Below, piece by piece: positions 53,430-61,706 of a stretch of DNA of 64,000 bases (the first letter of the stretch is position 1; each line of letters starts with the position of its first letter). A program made the position numbers and the translations under genes. The DNA is from Acidilobaceae archaeon (lineage in GTDB: Archaea; Thermoproteota; Thermoprotei_A; Sulfolobales; Acidilobaceae), in NCBI GenBank assembly GCA_027037535.1, contig JALVZQ010000007.1:124001-188000 (forward strand). Direction: 5' to 3'. The notes under the pieces are model-generated. The model saw only the letters and a program-made list of their open reading frames with translations. It did not search any database and was not told where the DNA came from.

Positions 53430-53534
53430 ATGGGCGGCAGGCAGAGGACAACGCTCTTCTACGAAAAGGGAAAGAAGGCTGAAGAAGAGCAGCAGACAAA
53501 GAAGGGCTTCAAGAAGAAGGGTAGGCGCAAGTGA
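53430..53534 (+). CDS. 34-residue basic protein coupled to a SPOUT methyltransferase
   Basis: This small ORF begins at ATG after AAGGTGA (53417-53423) and encodes 34 residues: MGGRQRTTLFYEKGKKAEEE, then a lysine/arginine-rich tail ending KKKGRRK. Its TGA overlaps the GTG start of the SPOUT gene (GTGA). The N-terminal MGGR with a basic tail recalls the first residues of crenarchaeal ribosomal proteins such as S25e, but the rest of such a protein is missing. Promoter, Shine-Dalgarno and coupling together argue that it is translated. Confidence 0.65.
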   Translation: MGGRQRTTLFYEKGKKAEEEQQTKKGFKKKGRRK

Positions 53535-54361
53535 GCAAGTGTTCTCGCTGGCCTCCTCCGAAGAGAGAGAAGAGATTTTTCCTTGCTTTGCCAGCGTCTA
53601 TTCTCTCGGTCGAGAAATCGCTTCTATCTAAGACCCTTAAAATAGGGTTCATCGCTAGGACACTCTCAATATTTAGAATAGATAAAGCCATCGTTTACAG
53701 AGACTCTAAAGCTACTATGAGAGACTATAGGGTTCTCAGAATAATCCTCGAGTATCTCTCGACCCCTCCTCATTTAAGAAAGAAGCTGTTCCCTCTCCTA
53801 CCAGAACTCAGATACGTGGGACTTCTACCACCTATACAGGCTCCTAGCCATATAGTACCGGAAGAACCTGCTCCGGGCATAATCATTGATGGCCTCGTAG
53901 AAAAATGCGAAGGAGACTCCTGCCGGGTCTACCTAGGTAAAATGGGTTATGGCATTCTCGGTAAACGGGTTAGGCCTGGCAAGCTGATAACTGTTGAAGT
54001 ACTAAAGGTTGAAGAAGAGGTAATTCGCCTACGTCAGGTGAAGCCAAGTTTTTATTGGAGATATAGGGTCGAAACTTATCCCTCGTTGAAACAAGTTATC
54101 GGAAAATATAGTGACAAAATGATTATAGTCGGAACAAGTAGACTCGGCACCTGTGACAAGGATATTATTAGGAGAACCTTGAAAGGAAGAGATATACTGA
54201 TCGTGTTTGGCGGCCCGGAAGGCCATGTCTGGGACGAGTTAGACAAGGATGGTTTCGACTTGATAATAAATAGTATTCCTTTCCAAGGAACGAGAACTAT
54301 TCGTACGGAAGAAGCAGTTATGTTATCGATCAAATACATAGATGATCTTCTGGAATCATAG
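53531..54361 (+). CDS. SPOUT-fold RNA methyltransferase (PF02598-like)
   Basis: This 276-residue protein belongs to the archaeal/eukaryotic RNA methyltransferase family near L3 operons. Visible parts are PHLRKKLFPLLPELRYVGLLPPIQAPSH near 78-105, an inserted OB-like region (VEKCEGDSCRVYLG), then the SPOUT knot motifs IIVGTSRLG near 198 and IVFGGPEGHVWDEL near 223 followed by INSIPFQGTRTIRTEEA. It methylates RNA with SAM; the specific base is unknown. In most archaea it heads the L3-L4-L23-L2 operon; here it is separated from it by an inversion-like break. Confidence 0.9.
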   Translation: MSKCSRWPPPKREKRFFLALPASILSVEKSLLSKTLKIGFIARTLSIFRIDKAIVYRDSKATMRDYRVLRIILEYLSTPPHLRKKLFPLLPELRYVGLLPPIQAPSHIVPEEPAPGIIIDGLVEKCEGDSCRVYLGKMGYGILGKRVRPGKLITVEVLKVEEEVIRLRQVKPSFYWRYRVETYPSLKQVIGKYSDKMIIVGTSRLGTCDKDIIRRTLKGRDILIVFGGPEGHVWDELDKDGFDLIINSIPFQGTRTIRTEEAVMLSIKYIDDLLES

Positions 54362-54466
54362 TATTCTCCTAATAATTATTATCGATCAACGGCACTGATA
54401 ATAATACCGCATAGCCCTCTCCCACCCATAAATATCCTATTGATTATTCTATACGGGAGACAAAGT

Positions 54467-54715
54467 ATGGCTATAGCAGATGTAATTCAGTTGATTCAAG
54501 ACACTACTAATCAGATAACAGCAATAGCATGGGCACTATTTCTCCTAACATGGAGTATAGGATGGACGCTTAGAGGATCACCAATACCGATAGCGAGGCT
54601 CAAGCGAGCAGGTAATAGTCTAGTAGAGGACTCTGTGTGGGCAGCGTTCTGGTTAGCAATTGGTTCAACAATATTCAACTTGATAATATATCTGGTCAAC
54701 ATTGTCACCGGCTGA
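54467..54715 (+). CDS. cedA1: CedA1-like two-helix pilin / DNA-import component
   Basis: This protein of 82 residues has two hydrophobic helices (about 16-36 and 52-76) joined by a basic loop (RGSPIPIARLKRAG), the hairpin design of CedA1 and of conjugative pilins. I place the start at the ATG 54467 with GGGAGA upstream; the longer frame from 54440 adds 9 residues. It is directly followed by CedA- and CedB-like genes. CedA1 in Aeropyrum forms a conjugation-like pilus. Assignment rests on size, topology and gene order. Confidence 0.75.
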   Translation: MAIADVIQLIQDTTNQITAIAWALFLLTWSIGWTLRGSPIPIARLKRAGNSLVEDSVWAAFWLAIGSTIFNLIIYLVNIVTG

Positions 54716-54748
54716 GCATCTTCAACAATTTCCTCGGGGAGGAGAATA

Positions 54749-56134
54749 ATGGGTCAAGTCGATTTCCTAATATTAGCGTATCGTTTAGCGCTACTGACAT
54801 TCTATCTGGGGGTACTTGTCTACGCCCTACCAATACCATATAGCGGGCTGAAGAGATGGGCTCCGGTACTAATCGCGGATTCTATTATCTCCGCGATACT
54901 TGCTTTATCACTCTACTACATATTCGACTATCTAGATGAGCTCGTCCAGTTAATTGGCGGATCATGGACGTTCTTCTATACCTGGATGGGGTCTGTTATT
55001 TCTGTCCTAACAGCTCTTAAATCAATCGTCATAGCACTGTATATGGCTCCCGATCCTCTGGGAATAATCTCAGGCTTGAAGTCAATAATAGCACCCTTCG
55101 ATAAGCTAGTAACATCAGCATTATATCTTCAAGCATTCATATTTGGTATCGCATACTTGGTAAAAGAGTATGGTAAGCTACTAGCAGTTATCGGAGTTGC
55201 CCTGTATGCGGTACCATTCAGAATAGCAAGGAACAGTGGAGCATGGCTAATAGCGTTCTCCCTAGTATTTCACGGTGGACTACAAGCCTTACCAGTATTT
55301 GTATCAACGCTTCAGCCGCAGCCAAGCTTTCCCGGCATAGGGCAAGTAACAGAGAATGGCGTAGCTCTTGCAAACCTAACAGTACACTCTGCTGACAATA
55401 AGAGCTTGGTAACTGGACTATTGCATATTTACAATTATGAGACAGGCGAGGAGCTGGCAACCTACATAGTTGATAATGGGACAGTCCAGAGCGAATCTAT
55501 GGGAGCATTTGTAACAGTGCCGTCAAAAATAGACGTCTACTATGTCTACGAGTTTATGGCTGTAAGATTCTATATGATGCCTTATCCGGTCTCGCCAGGC
55601 GACTATGATGCAGAAAACGGGGCTTGGGTTCTTACTCTGAAGAGCCCTCATATTGTTTATAGTAGTCTAGGAATTCTCACGTATACAAATGGCGAAGTCA
55701 TAGATGATATAATAGAGAACAATACGGTCCACGCCACAGTAGGGCTTGGTGAAGGCGGATACATTGAAGTAAGAGAACAGGATACATGCATTACGCTGGT
55801 AAATGCACCTGGCCTCGAGGGCCCTTACCAGGGATCGTGGAGCTGGATGGGACTTGAGGGTTACTCCAAGAAGTTTATAGCTCAGAGTGCAGGAGTATAC
55901 AATATAACATTGACGTTTCAATGTCAATCATTGAGAAAGCCAAGCCTAGATTCTAACGACTATGTCAGTTTCCTCGCGATCATGAGTTCATTTATGGATT
56001 TGAATCTTATAGAGGCATTCCTACTATACTATTTCACTATTCCCAGCCTCTACATTCTGATGCTCGCGAGTACCGCATATGGAGTCGCCAGGCTTATAGG
56101 AGGTAGGGAAAGGTTCCCGATAAGAATCATCTAG
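54749..56134 (+). CDS. cedA: CedA-like polytopic membrane protein of the DNA-import system
   Basis: This 461-residue membrane protein has about six or seven hydrophobic helices in the first 200 residues. An extracellular beta-rich domain with many Asn-x-Ser/Thr sequons follows (about 205-415), then a last hydrophobic pair near 420-450. It lies between the CedA1-like pilin and the CedB-like ATPase, spaced 33 bases after the first; its stop shares a base with the GTG before cedB. CedA is the membrane channel candidate in the crenarchaeal DNA exchange system. The family call depends on topology plus context. Confidence 0.75.
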   Translation: MGQVDFLILAYRLALLTFYLGVLVYALPIPYSGLKRWAPVLIADSIISAILALSLYYIFDYLDELVQLIGGSWTFFYTWMGSVISVLTALKSIVIALYMAPDPLGIISGLKSIIAPFDKLVTSALYLQAFIFGIAYLVKEYGKLLAVIGVALYAVPFRIARNSGAWLIAFSLVFHGGLQALPVFVSTLQPQPSFPGIGQVTENGVALANLTVHSADNKSLVTGLLHIYNYETGEELATYIVDNGTVQSESMGAFVTVPSKIDVYYVYEFMAVRFYMMPYPVSPGDYDAENGAWVLTLKSPHIVYSSLGILTYTNGEVIDDIIENNTVHATVGLGEGGYIEVREQDTCITLVNAPGLEGPYQGSWSWMGLEGYSKKFIAQSAGVYNITLTFQCQSLRKPSLDSNDYVSFLAIMSSFMDLNLIEAFLLYYFTIPSLYILMLASTAYGVARLIGGRERFPIRII

Positions 56135-56151
56135 TGATCGAGGGGCCAGGT

Positions 56152-57558
56152 ATGGGAATCTTAGACATAGTCCTGGGTGCAATGGCTATTACAACACTAG
56201 TACTAATGATAAGGAATCTCTCAGACTGGAAGCCATATGGTCCAAAAGGCATAGTATCTAAACTAGTCAACGATCAGAGAGCCAGCCACGAGATAATTAT
56301 AAGAGGAAAAAGGTTGAAGCCAGTAGTTTATGTCGGCGAGCCGCTTCCGCTATCGAAGAATACCGAATATCTAGGAATGCGGTTATCTGCACTTATACGA
56401 CTATCAGGAATGAACGCTACCATCGCAGGGACACTTATTAGAGAAGAGAAAAATGTTCTACTTAAAAAGCTCGAGAAAGAGATAGAGAAAGCACGCCTAG
56501 CGTATGAGGCAACTAATCATGTAAGGCATCTAGAACGACTCAGGTATCTGGAAAAATTATATAGCGATGTGATTAAGGAAATCATACCGTATTCTGGATC
56601 CACAATACTTATCGTGTGGCTCGAGGAGGGCGAAGACGAGTCAAAAGCCAATGCTCTAAAGACGATGATAGAAGTGGAGACAGGTATAAGGCTTAATCGC
56701 TCAATGGAGAGCATAGTTGAATCCCTTGTCTCTCAGCAGGGACCTGCAAATTCTGCTTCAATTCCAATAATACAATTAGAGCAAGCTGGCGGTGATCTCG
56801 TAATCCTAGGATACCATCCTGAGTATAGAATTCTCGAGGGGCTCCTCTGGCCGGACGACTTTGAAACCCATCTTGGAGTAATGGGTCCTACAGGGAAAGG
56901 TAAAACAGTGCTAGTATCAGGGATAATTACACAGTTATACTATAGGTTTGAAGAAGGCAAGAAGCCCTCGATACTAGTCATTGACCCTAAAGGTGATCTC
57001 GTAAAACTACTGTCTAGAACAATAAAGGAGGTCAAGATTCTAGAAACGCTAGAAGCTATAGACAATATATGCAGTGATCAGACAATAATGGTTCTATCCG
57101 GAGAAACTGCTGGTGTCTACGGGAGAGAAGCTCTAGCGAGAGTGTTAAACTGTGTCCTGCGGGGAGACAATAAGCGTAAGATACTTGTCGCAATCGATGA
57201 AGCCTGGCGATACATAAGCATTGCAGAGAAGTATCTTGAAGAGAGTATACGCGAAGGAAGAAGCAAGGGCCTATACATCGTATATGCGTCGCAGTCTCCT
57301 CTCGATTTCCCTCCAAGGATAGTAGAGAATACAGGTACTCTCATAGTATTCGGAGGCCACGTAAATACATACATAGAGTCGGTAAAGGCTCTAGGAATAG
57401 ATGCTCCTGATTTAAAGTATCTTCCTGTCGGTGTCGCATATGTAAAAAAGAAAGATAGAATACCTGTAAAAGTCAGGATCTTTAACTTCGAGGAATACAT
57501 TAAAAACCCAGTCATGGGTCTACAATTGCAGGGAGAGAGGGGTAAGAAAATTGGGTAA
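56152..57558 (+). CDS. cedB: CedB-like HerA/VirB4-type ATPase
   Basis: This protein of about 468 residues has one N-terminal hydrophobic helix (about 4-20), a coiled charged region (about 110-150) and a P-loop ATPase domain. The Walker A GPTGKGKTVL lies near residue 244, SILVIDPKGDLVKLL near 273, the Walker B VAIDEAWRYI near 345 and the sensor segment YIVYASQSPLDFPPR near 378. These match HerA/VirB4-type motors, including CedB, which powers DNA import. The ATG at 56152 is preceded by GAGGGG. The stop overlaps the L2 start by 8 bases. Confidence 0.85.
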   Translation: MGILDIVLGAMAITTLVLMIRNLSDWKPYGPKGIVSKLVNDQRASHEIIIRGKRLKPVVYVGEPLPLSKNTEYLGMRLSALIRLSGMNATIAGTLIREEKNVLLKKLEKEIEKARLAYEATNHVRHLERLRYLEKLYSDVIKEIIPYSGSTILIVWLEEGEDESKANALKTMIEVETGIRLNRSMESIVESLVSQQGPANSASIPIIQLEQAGGDLVILGYHPEYRILEGLLWPDDFETHLGVMGPTGKGKTVLVSGIITQLYYRFEEGKKPSILVIDPKGDLVKLLSRTIKEVKILETLEAIDNICSDQTIMVLSGETAGVYGREALARVLNCVLRGDNKRKILVAIDEAWRYISIAEKYLEESIREGRSKGLYIVYASQSPLDFPPRIVENTGTLIVFGGHVNTYIESVKALGIDAPDLKYLPVGVAYVKKKDRIPVKVRIFNFEEYIKNPVMGLQLQGERGKKIG

Positions 57559-58267
57559 ACGACTAAGACAGCAGAGAGCAGGAAGAGGAACACCAACCTA
57601 TAGAAACAAGAAACACATACATCCAGGCCCAGCCAAGTATCCGCCACTGACAAGCGAAACTCTAAGGGGAAGAGTAGTAGAACTAGTTCATGACCCAGGA
57701 AGATACGTTCCCCTGGCAAGAGTCGTCCTAGAAAATGGAAAAGAATTCCTGACACCAGCCCCCGAGGGCGTATACGTAGGACAAATAATCCAAGTAGGTC
57801 CAGAAGCAGAAGCCGCTCCTGGAAACATACTACCTATAGGGAAAGTCCCTGAGGGTACAATGGTATTTAACATCGAGCTAAGACCAGGCGATGGGGGCAA
57901 AATAGCGAGACAGGCAGGTAGCTATGCATTGATCGTGGGCAGGGGCGCAGGTAGAACACGTGTTAGGCTGCCCAGTGGAAAAGAGAAAGACGTACCAAAC
58001 GATGCGAGAGTAACAATAGGAATACCAGCAGGAGCAGGCAGAACAGAGAAACCCCTCATGAAGGCGGGATTCGCATATTACAAGTGGAAGGTCAAGGCCA
58101 GGAAATGGCCGAGAGTAAGAGGAGTCGCAATGAACGCCATCAACCACCCATTTGGAGGAGGAAGCCACCAGCGCAGAAGCCATCCATCAACAGTGGCAAG
58201 AGAGACGCCTCCGGGAAGAAAGGTCGGCCATATCGCTGCGAGGAGAACAGGAAGGAGGAAGAGGTAG
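57551..58267 (+). CDS. rpl2: 50S ribosomal protein uL2
   Basis: This 238-residue protein is archaeal uL2. It has MGKRLRQQRAGRGTPTYR at the N-terminus, KYPPLTSETLRGRVVELVHDPGR near 35-57, GNILPIGKVPEGTMVFNIE near 92, and the catalytic-centre loop VAMNAINHPFGGGSHQRRSHPS near 200-221. It starts at TTG with AGAGGGG upstream inside cedB. L2 normally follows L23; here its upstream partners are the Ced genes, so the ribosomal operon is rearranged. Confidence 0.95.
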   Translation: MGKRLRQQRAGRGTPTYRNKKHIHPGPAKYPPLTSETLRGRVVELVHDPGRYVPLARVVLENGKEFLTPAPEGVYVGQIIQVGPEAEAAPGNILPIGKVPEGTMVFNIELRPGDGGKIARQAGSYALIVGRGAGRTRVRLPSGKEKDVPNDARVTIGIPAGAGRTEKPLMKAGFAYYKWKVKARKWPRVRGVAMNAINHPFGGGSHQRRSHPSTVARETPPGRKVGHIAARRTGRRKR

Positions 58268-58274
58268 CACAAGC

Positions 58275-58985
58275 CTATATAAGCCCATATTTTTGTTCTA
58301 CTCCGCAAAGAACCCTAGAGACGGTTCCCCACGCAGTAAACTGTCTCCCCCTACCAATACTATACCGGTTTTCTTTAGGAAACAATGAAAGAATCCTCTT
58401 TGAAAAATCACCCTTCGGAAAAGCACCAATTCCAACCCAGACAGACCTTGCCACTATAAATGAGGCCAGTTCATCTACACTGACAAGTTTACCGTCCTCC
58501 CACAATAATATTCTCTCAGAACCATCGTCCAGGAGATCATCTATACTTATTCCTAGCTCGTAGATAAGAGGATTATCTGCACCCGGCGGCACATGTCCTA
58601 CACGAAGTAGCTGCGCCATTAGCCCTCTAAACCGTTCATAGCTTTTAGGAATTCTAGTTACAGGATCAACATGGAAAATCCGGTTCTCGACTGTATGGAA
58701 GTAAATATCTAAAATACCCTTCTCTACAAGCGGAGAGTCAAGCACAGTCATCAACGCTACATGCAAAATGTCTGGCCTTCCACGCTTCCACTTAAACGGT
58801 AAACGAGACATGGCCCGGTAATGGAGGCTCTTATCCAATAACATGTCTCCCGGATCCACACCATATCTCTGAGCCGATCTCACAACATCAGGCTCGCCCA
58901 ATATATCTTCCGGAACTAGCTCAATAGAAGATTCGAGAAAGATAATCTTCACCTTTACTCTTCCTTTTCGGGTTCTCCCCTCCAT
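58275..58985 (-). CDS. nep1: Nep1/Emg1 16S rRNA pseudouridine N1-methyltransferase
   Basis: This 236-residue SPOUT-class enzyme methylates a pseudouridine in helix 35 of small-subunit rRNA. Family segments include IIFLESSIELVP near residues 14-25, DKSLHYRAMSRLP near 50, RGRPDILHVALMTVLDSPL near 68-86, and VWVGIGAFPKGDFS near 184 with the SAM knot. Its start overlaps the UPF0282 gene by 31 bases. The converging end lies 7 bases from L2. The start codon may be about 10 residues further in. Confidence 0.93.
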   Translation of the reverse strand: MEGRTRKGRVKVKIIFLESSIELVPEDILGEPDVVRSAQRYGVDPGDMLLDKSLHYRAMSRLPFKWKRGRPDILHVALMTVLDSPLVEKGILDIYFHTVENRIFHVDPVTRIPKSYERFRGLMAQLLRVGHVPPGADNPLIYELGISIDDLLDDGSERILLWEDGKLVSVDELASFIVARSVWVGIGAFPKGDFSKRILSLFPKENRYSIGRGRQFTAWGTVSRVLCGVEQKYGLI

Positions 58986-59857
58986 AGTTCCCTCCTCATA
59001 GCTTCAAGCTGGTTTAACGGCCTTCCCATATACTCAGCACCGGTTAGAAGCCTTACATTCATCGACTTTGCGACTTTGACAATATGACTGATCTTTTCCA
59101 AATAGTCACGGTCCCTTAATAAATGATGATCCACGACCAAAACCTCTGGTCTCACCCTTCTAATTACCTCCTCCATACCTCTCAGACCAGCCTCAACATG
59201 CTTCAATGGAACCTTGAACCCTGCGAAATAAGTCGGAGGCCCTCCTAGAACAATAATGCTAGGTCTCTTCTCTCCCCATCTAGAGAGAATCTCAACGGCC
59301 TCGGGATCAGCAGGCCCCTGCACATCACTAGTAAATATCATTGACTCCCCACAACACTCTACGAGTAGCATCAATACTCTACCGACCCTGGTCCCAGGAT
59401 ACCCATGCCATACAGGACTAGATACAGTAATAGATAGCTTGCCGAATTTGAATCGATTGCCGTCTCCAATCAAGACTTCTTTAGCTATCTGCTCAACGCC
59501 AAGCTTCTTTAGAAACACGTATGATCGTATAGCCTGACTCCTGTTAATATTATGTTTAGGATCTTTTATTATCAGTATTTTTCCATTATAGAGTTCTGGC
59601 TCGTCGCGAATATAGTGATCATAGTGGTAATGAGTAATCACTACAATATCTGATTCAAGGATCCACTTCTTAGCATGATCGAGAGACTCTTCTAGTTGTT
59701 TTAATTCCACGGGATGCGGAGGTAAACTATATCTTCTAGGGGCTAGGGAGGCCCCTAGATCGATTCCGACTACTCCCTCATCCGTCTCTACGACAGTAGC
59801 TAGACTACGCACACCCATGCTGTCCGAGGCGATTATTCTAACTTTCAAATCTGGCAC
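58955..59857 (-). CDS. UPF0282-type metallo-beta-lactamase fold protein
   Basis: This 300-residue protein has the metallo-beta-lactamase metal motif THYHYDHY near 76-83, followed by SPVWHGYPGTRVGRVL near 150, FTSDVQGPADPE near 174 and VVDHHLLRDRDY near 241. It is the archaeal UPF0282 group, whose substrate is unknown. The GTG start follows the Trm10-type gene by 4 bases, and it overlaps nep1 by 31 bases, which gives a small operon of RNA-linked genes. Confidence 0.88.
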   Translation of the reverse strand: MPDLKVRIIASDSMGVRSLATVVETDEGVVGIDLGASLAPRRYSLPPHPVELKQLEESLDHAKKWILESDIVVITHYHYDHYIRDEPELYNGKILIIKDPKHNINRSQAIRSYVFLKKLGVEQIAKEVLIGDGNRFKFGKLSITVSSPVWHGYPGTRVGRVLMLLVECCGESMIFTSDVQGPADPEAVEILSRWGEKRPSIIVLGGPPTYFAGFKVPLKHVEAGLRGMEEVIRRVRPEVLVVDHHLLRDRDYLEKISHIVKVAKSMNVRLLTGAEYMGRPLNQLEAMRRELWRGEPEKEE

Positions 59858-59861
59858 ACCG

Positions 59862-60863
59862 CTACACGCATTCTATAGGTTTCGAATGCTTGATATCTAT
59901 CTTAGCCTTCTTTAGGGCTACTATTATATCGTCAAGTGTAGGATTCAGCCATCTATATAAGCCATATATCTCGCACACGTCTCTTCCTTCAATGAGTTCA
60001 CGCTTCTTAGAGAATTCGTAGAATAGCCTGTTCACTCTATCACTCCTAGTCATAGTATAAACTATGGCCTTCTCCAGGTCTCCGTTGAAGTCGAGTCTTG
60101 CTCTAAGGAGAATCTCCACTAGTCTATTGATACGGGCTGGAACACCTATGATCGAGCCCCTTAGTGAGATCCTCCTAGGCTGACCCCAGGGCACCTTCAT
60201 ATCTAGTAGCCTGCTTAGACCTGGTCTAGGAATCTTGTCTACTATACCGCCTATCACGAAAGCGTCAGCCTCTAATAGCTCGGCGGAGGAGAGATCTCTG
60301 TCAGCATCGGGTCTAAGAATTATCACTTTATCCATTTTCATCGACCATAGGAGTTCACCTGGCCTTTCTCGTGCGAGAATCATTTTATTCTTCCCGGTGA
60401 CGTCGTAAAGCCAGTCTTCCACTCCCTGAGAAATACTAGTTAGAGCCAAATGTCTATCCCATAGGTATTCTCTTATCTTGGTAAGAGCCATAGCAACCTG
60501 GATCTTGAGACTCGTCTTTTCATCATCGGTATGTATCTTTAGAAAGCCCATGTCAATAACAAACAACGGCGTGGGCGGAAATCCTACAATCTCCTCTAGT
60601 TCCGAGTACGAGATGTATGGGGGTGATCTCGGTAGCTGATAAGGAGCAACTGTATAGTGTGCACGATTATCTCCTTTTCCCGCTATAATTGAATGACCTC
60701 TACACGTGAAGATAACACGGCCAATATATGATCCTTCATACACGTTATATCCGCGAACGAGCATCTCTACTCCGAGATACTGGAAGCCTAGCTTGCCAAG
60801 CCTCTTTGATTCAAATGGAAACCTTGCTCCTAAAGCGTTAACACCGTAATTTTCTAGGAGCAT
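59862..60863 (-). CDS. trm10: Trm10-family tRNA m1 methyltransferase
   Basis: This 333-residue protein fits archaeal Trm10, which methylates N1 of purine 9 in tRNA. The SPOUT catalytic region reads VIILRPDADRDLSSAELLEADAFVIGGIVDKIPRPGLSRLL near 180-220, with the typical GGIVD knot motif. A long N-terminal domain (1-130) contains the tRNA-binding part. Crenarchaeal homologues methylate A9 or G9; which base is used cannot be said from the motif. It precedes the UPF0282 gene in an operon. Confidence 0.87.
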   Translation of the reverse strand: MLLENYGVNALGARFPFESKRLGKLGFQYLGVEMLVRGYNVYEGSYIGRVIFTCRGHSIIAGKGDNRAHYTVAPYQLPRSPPYISYSELEEIVGFPPTPLFVIDMGFLKIHTDDEKTSLKIQVAMALTKIREYLWDRHLALTSISQGVEDWLYDVTGKNKMILARERPGELLWSMKMDKVIILRPDADRDLSSAELLEADAFVIGGIVDKIPRPGLSRLLDMKVPWGQPRRISLRGSIIGVPARINRLVEILLRARLDFNGDLEKAIVYTMTRSDRVNRLFYEFSKKRELIEGRDVCEIYGLYRWLNPTLDDIIVALKKAKIDIKHSKPIECV

Positions 60864-60944
60864 AAGAAGTGACTCAGCTACCGGTCTCCTTCCCTGTAGA
60901 CACGATGGATATCTGTGGTCGGCATAGGCCAGTATGGATCACCT

Positions 60945-61613
60945 TCATAGGAAGTCCTCGAGAGTTACGTTGCTGGGAGACTTCTTCTTCTTAACATAGT
61001 ATCCCGTCCCTTTTAGTGTGCCCCAGCTAAAGCGTATAACCGGCGGTGGACTCCCCCTTGCCAATACCTCCTGGAGCCATTCAACAGTTCTAGGATCACT
61101 AGGATACCCGCTTCCCCGGACTCCATAAAGAGATGAGAGTACCTTGATCCTGGAGTCTCTTACATACTTAGCAATAATACTTGCAGCAGCGACTTCTGGA
61201 TACTTGAAATCAGCCTTTTCCTCAACTATTATCTTGCCTCGATAACCCGTCTTCCTCACCGCCACCTTTATCTTTGGAACCGATCCAAACTTATCAATCA
61301 CAATTCTGTCAACACTCTCCGGGTCAATACGCTTGAATATTCTAGATAAGTTCATGTAGAGTGCACTGGACGTCAATACATTGATGTTTTCACGGTCTAT
61401 TTCCCTTGGCTTAATAGCGGATACAGAGAATACAAGTCTCCTACTAATCGTCCTGTACAGCTCCTCTCTCTGCTCAGGGGAGAGGAGCTTGCTGTCTTTT
61501 ACTCCGATTCCCTTTAGTTCCTCTAAGAGATCTATGGGAACGGCTACAGCTGCTACTATTAGTTCACCAATAAGGCTGCCTCGTCCTGCCTCGTCGACGC
61601 CTATCACTATCAT
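60945..61613 (-). CDS. rnhB: Ribonuclease HII
   Basis: This 222-residue enzyme cleaves RNA in RNA/DNA hybrids. The N-terminal VIGVDEAGRGSLIGELIVA carries the Asp-Glu pair (Asp7, Glu8), GVKDSKLLSPEQREEL is near 37, the third acidic residue lies in IVIDKFGSVP near 107, and the fourth in KADFKYPEVAAASIIAKYVRD near 134. All four carboxylates seem present. It diverges from the IF2B-family gene. Confidence 0.94.
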   Translation of the reverse strand: MIVIGVDEAGRGSLIGELIVAAVAVPIDLLEELKGIGVKDSKLLSPEQREELYRTISRRLVFSVSAIKPREIDRENINVLTSSALYMNLSRIFKRIDPESVDRIVIDKFGSVPKIKVAVRKTGYRGKIIVEEKADFKYPEVAAASIIAKYVRDSRIKVLSSLYGVRGSGYPSDPRTVEWLQEVLARGSPPPVIRFSWGTLKGTGYYVKKKKSPSNVTLEDFL

Positions 61614-61706
61614 ATTGCATCATCGTCGATGTTCTAGCCGGGCTCCTCCTCCTAGGAGAATAATATAATAGTCATCCGGCATTAATAATGAAAGGTGTAC
61701 GGACTA

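Noticed and set aside
53347-53631. 94-codon plus-strand ORF across the methylisocitrate lyase/SPOUT gap.
   Set aside because: It runs through the TATA region and is the wrong frame over the better-supported 34-codon ORF and the SPOUT start.
57117-57755. 212-codon minus-strand ORF opposite cedB/L2.
   Set aside because: Antisense shadow with leucine-rich noise, crossing two genes with clear motifs.
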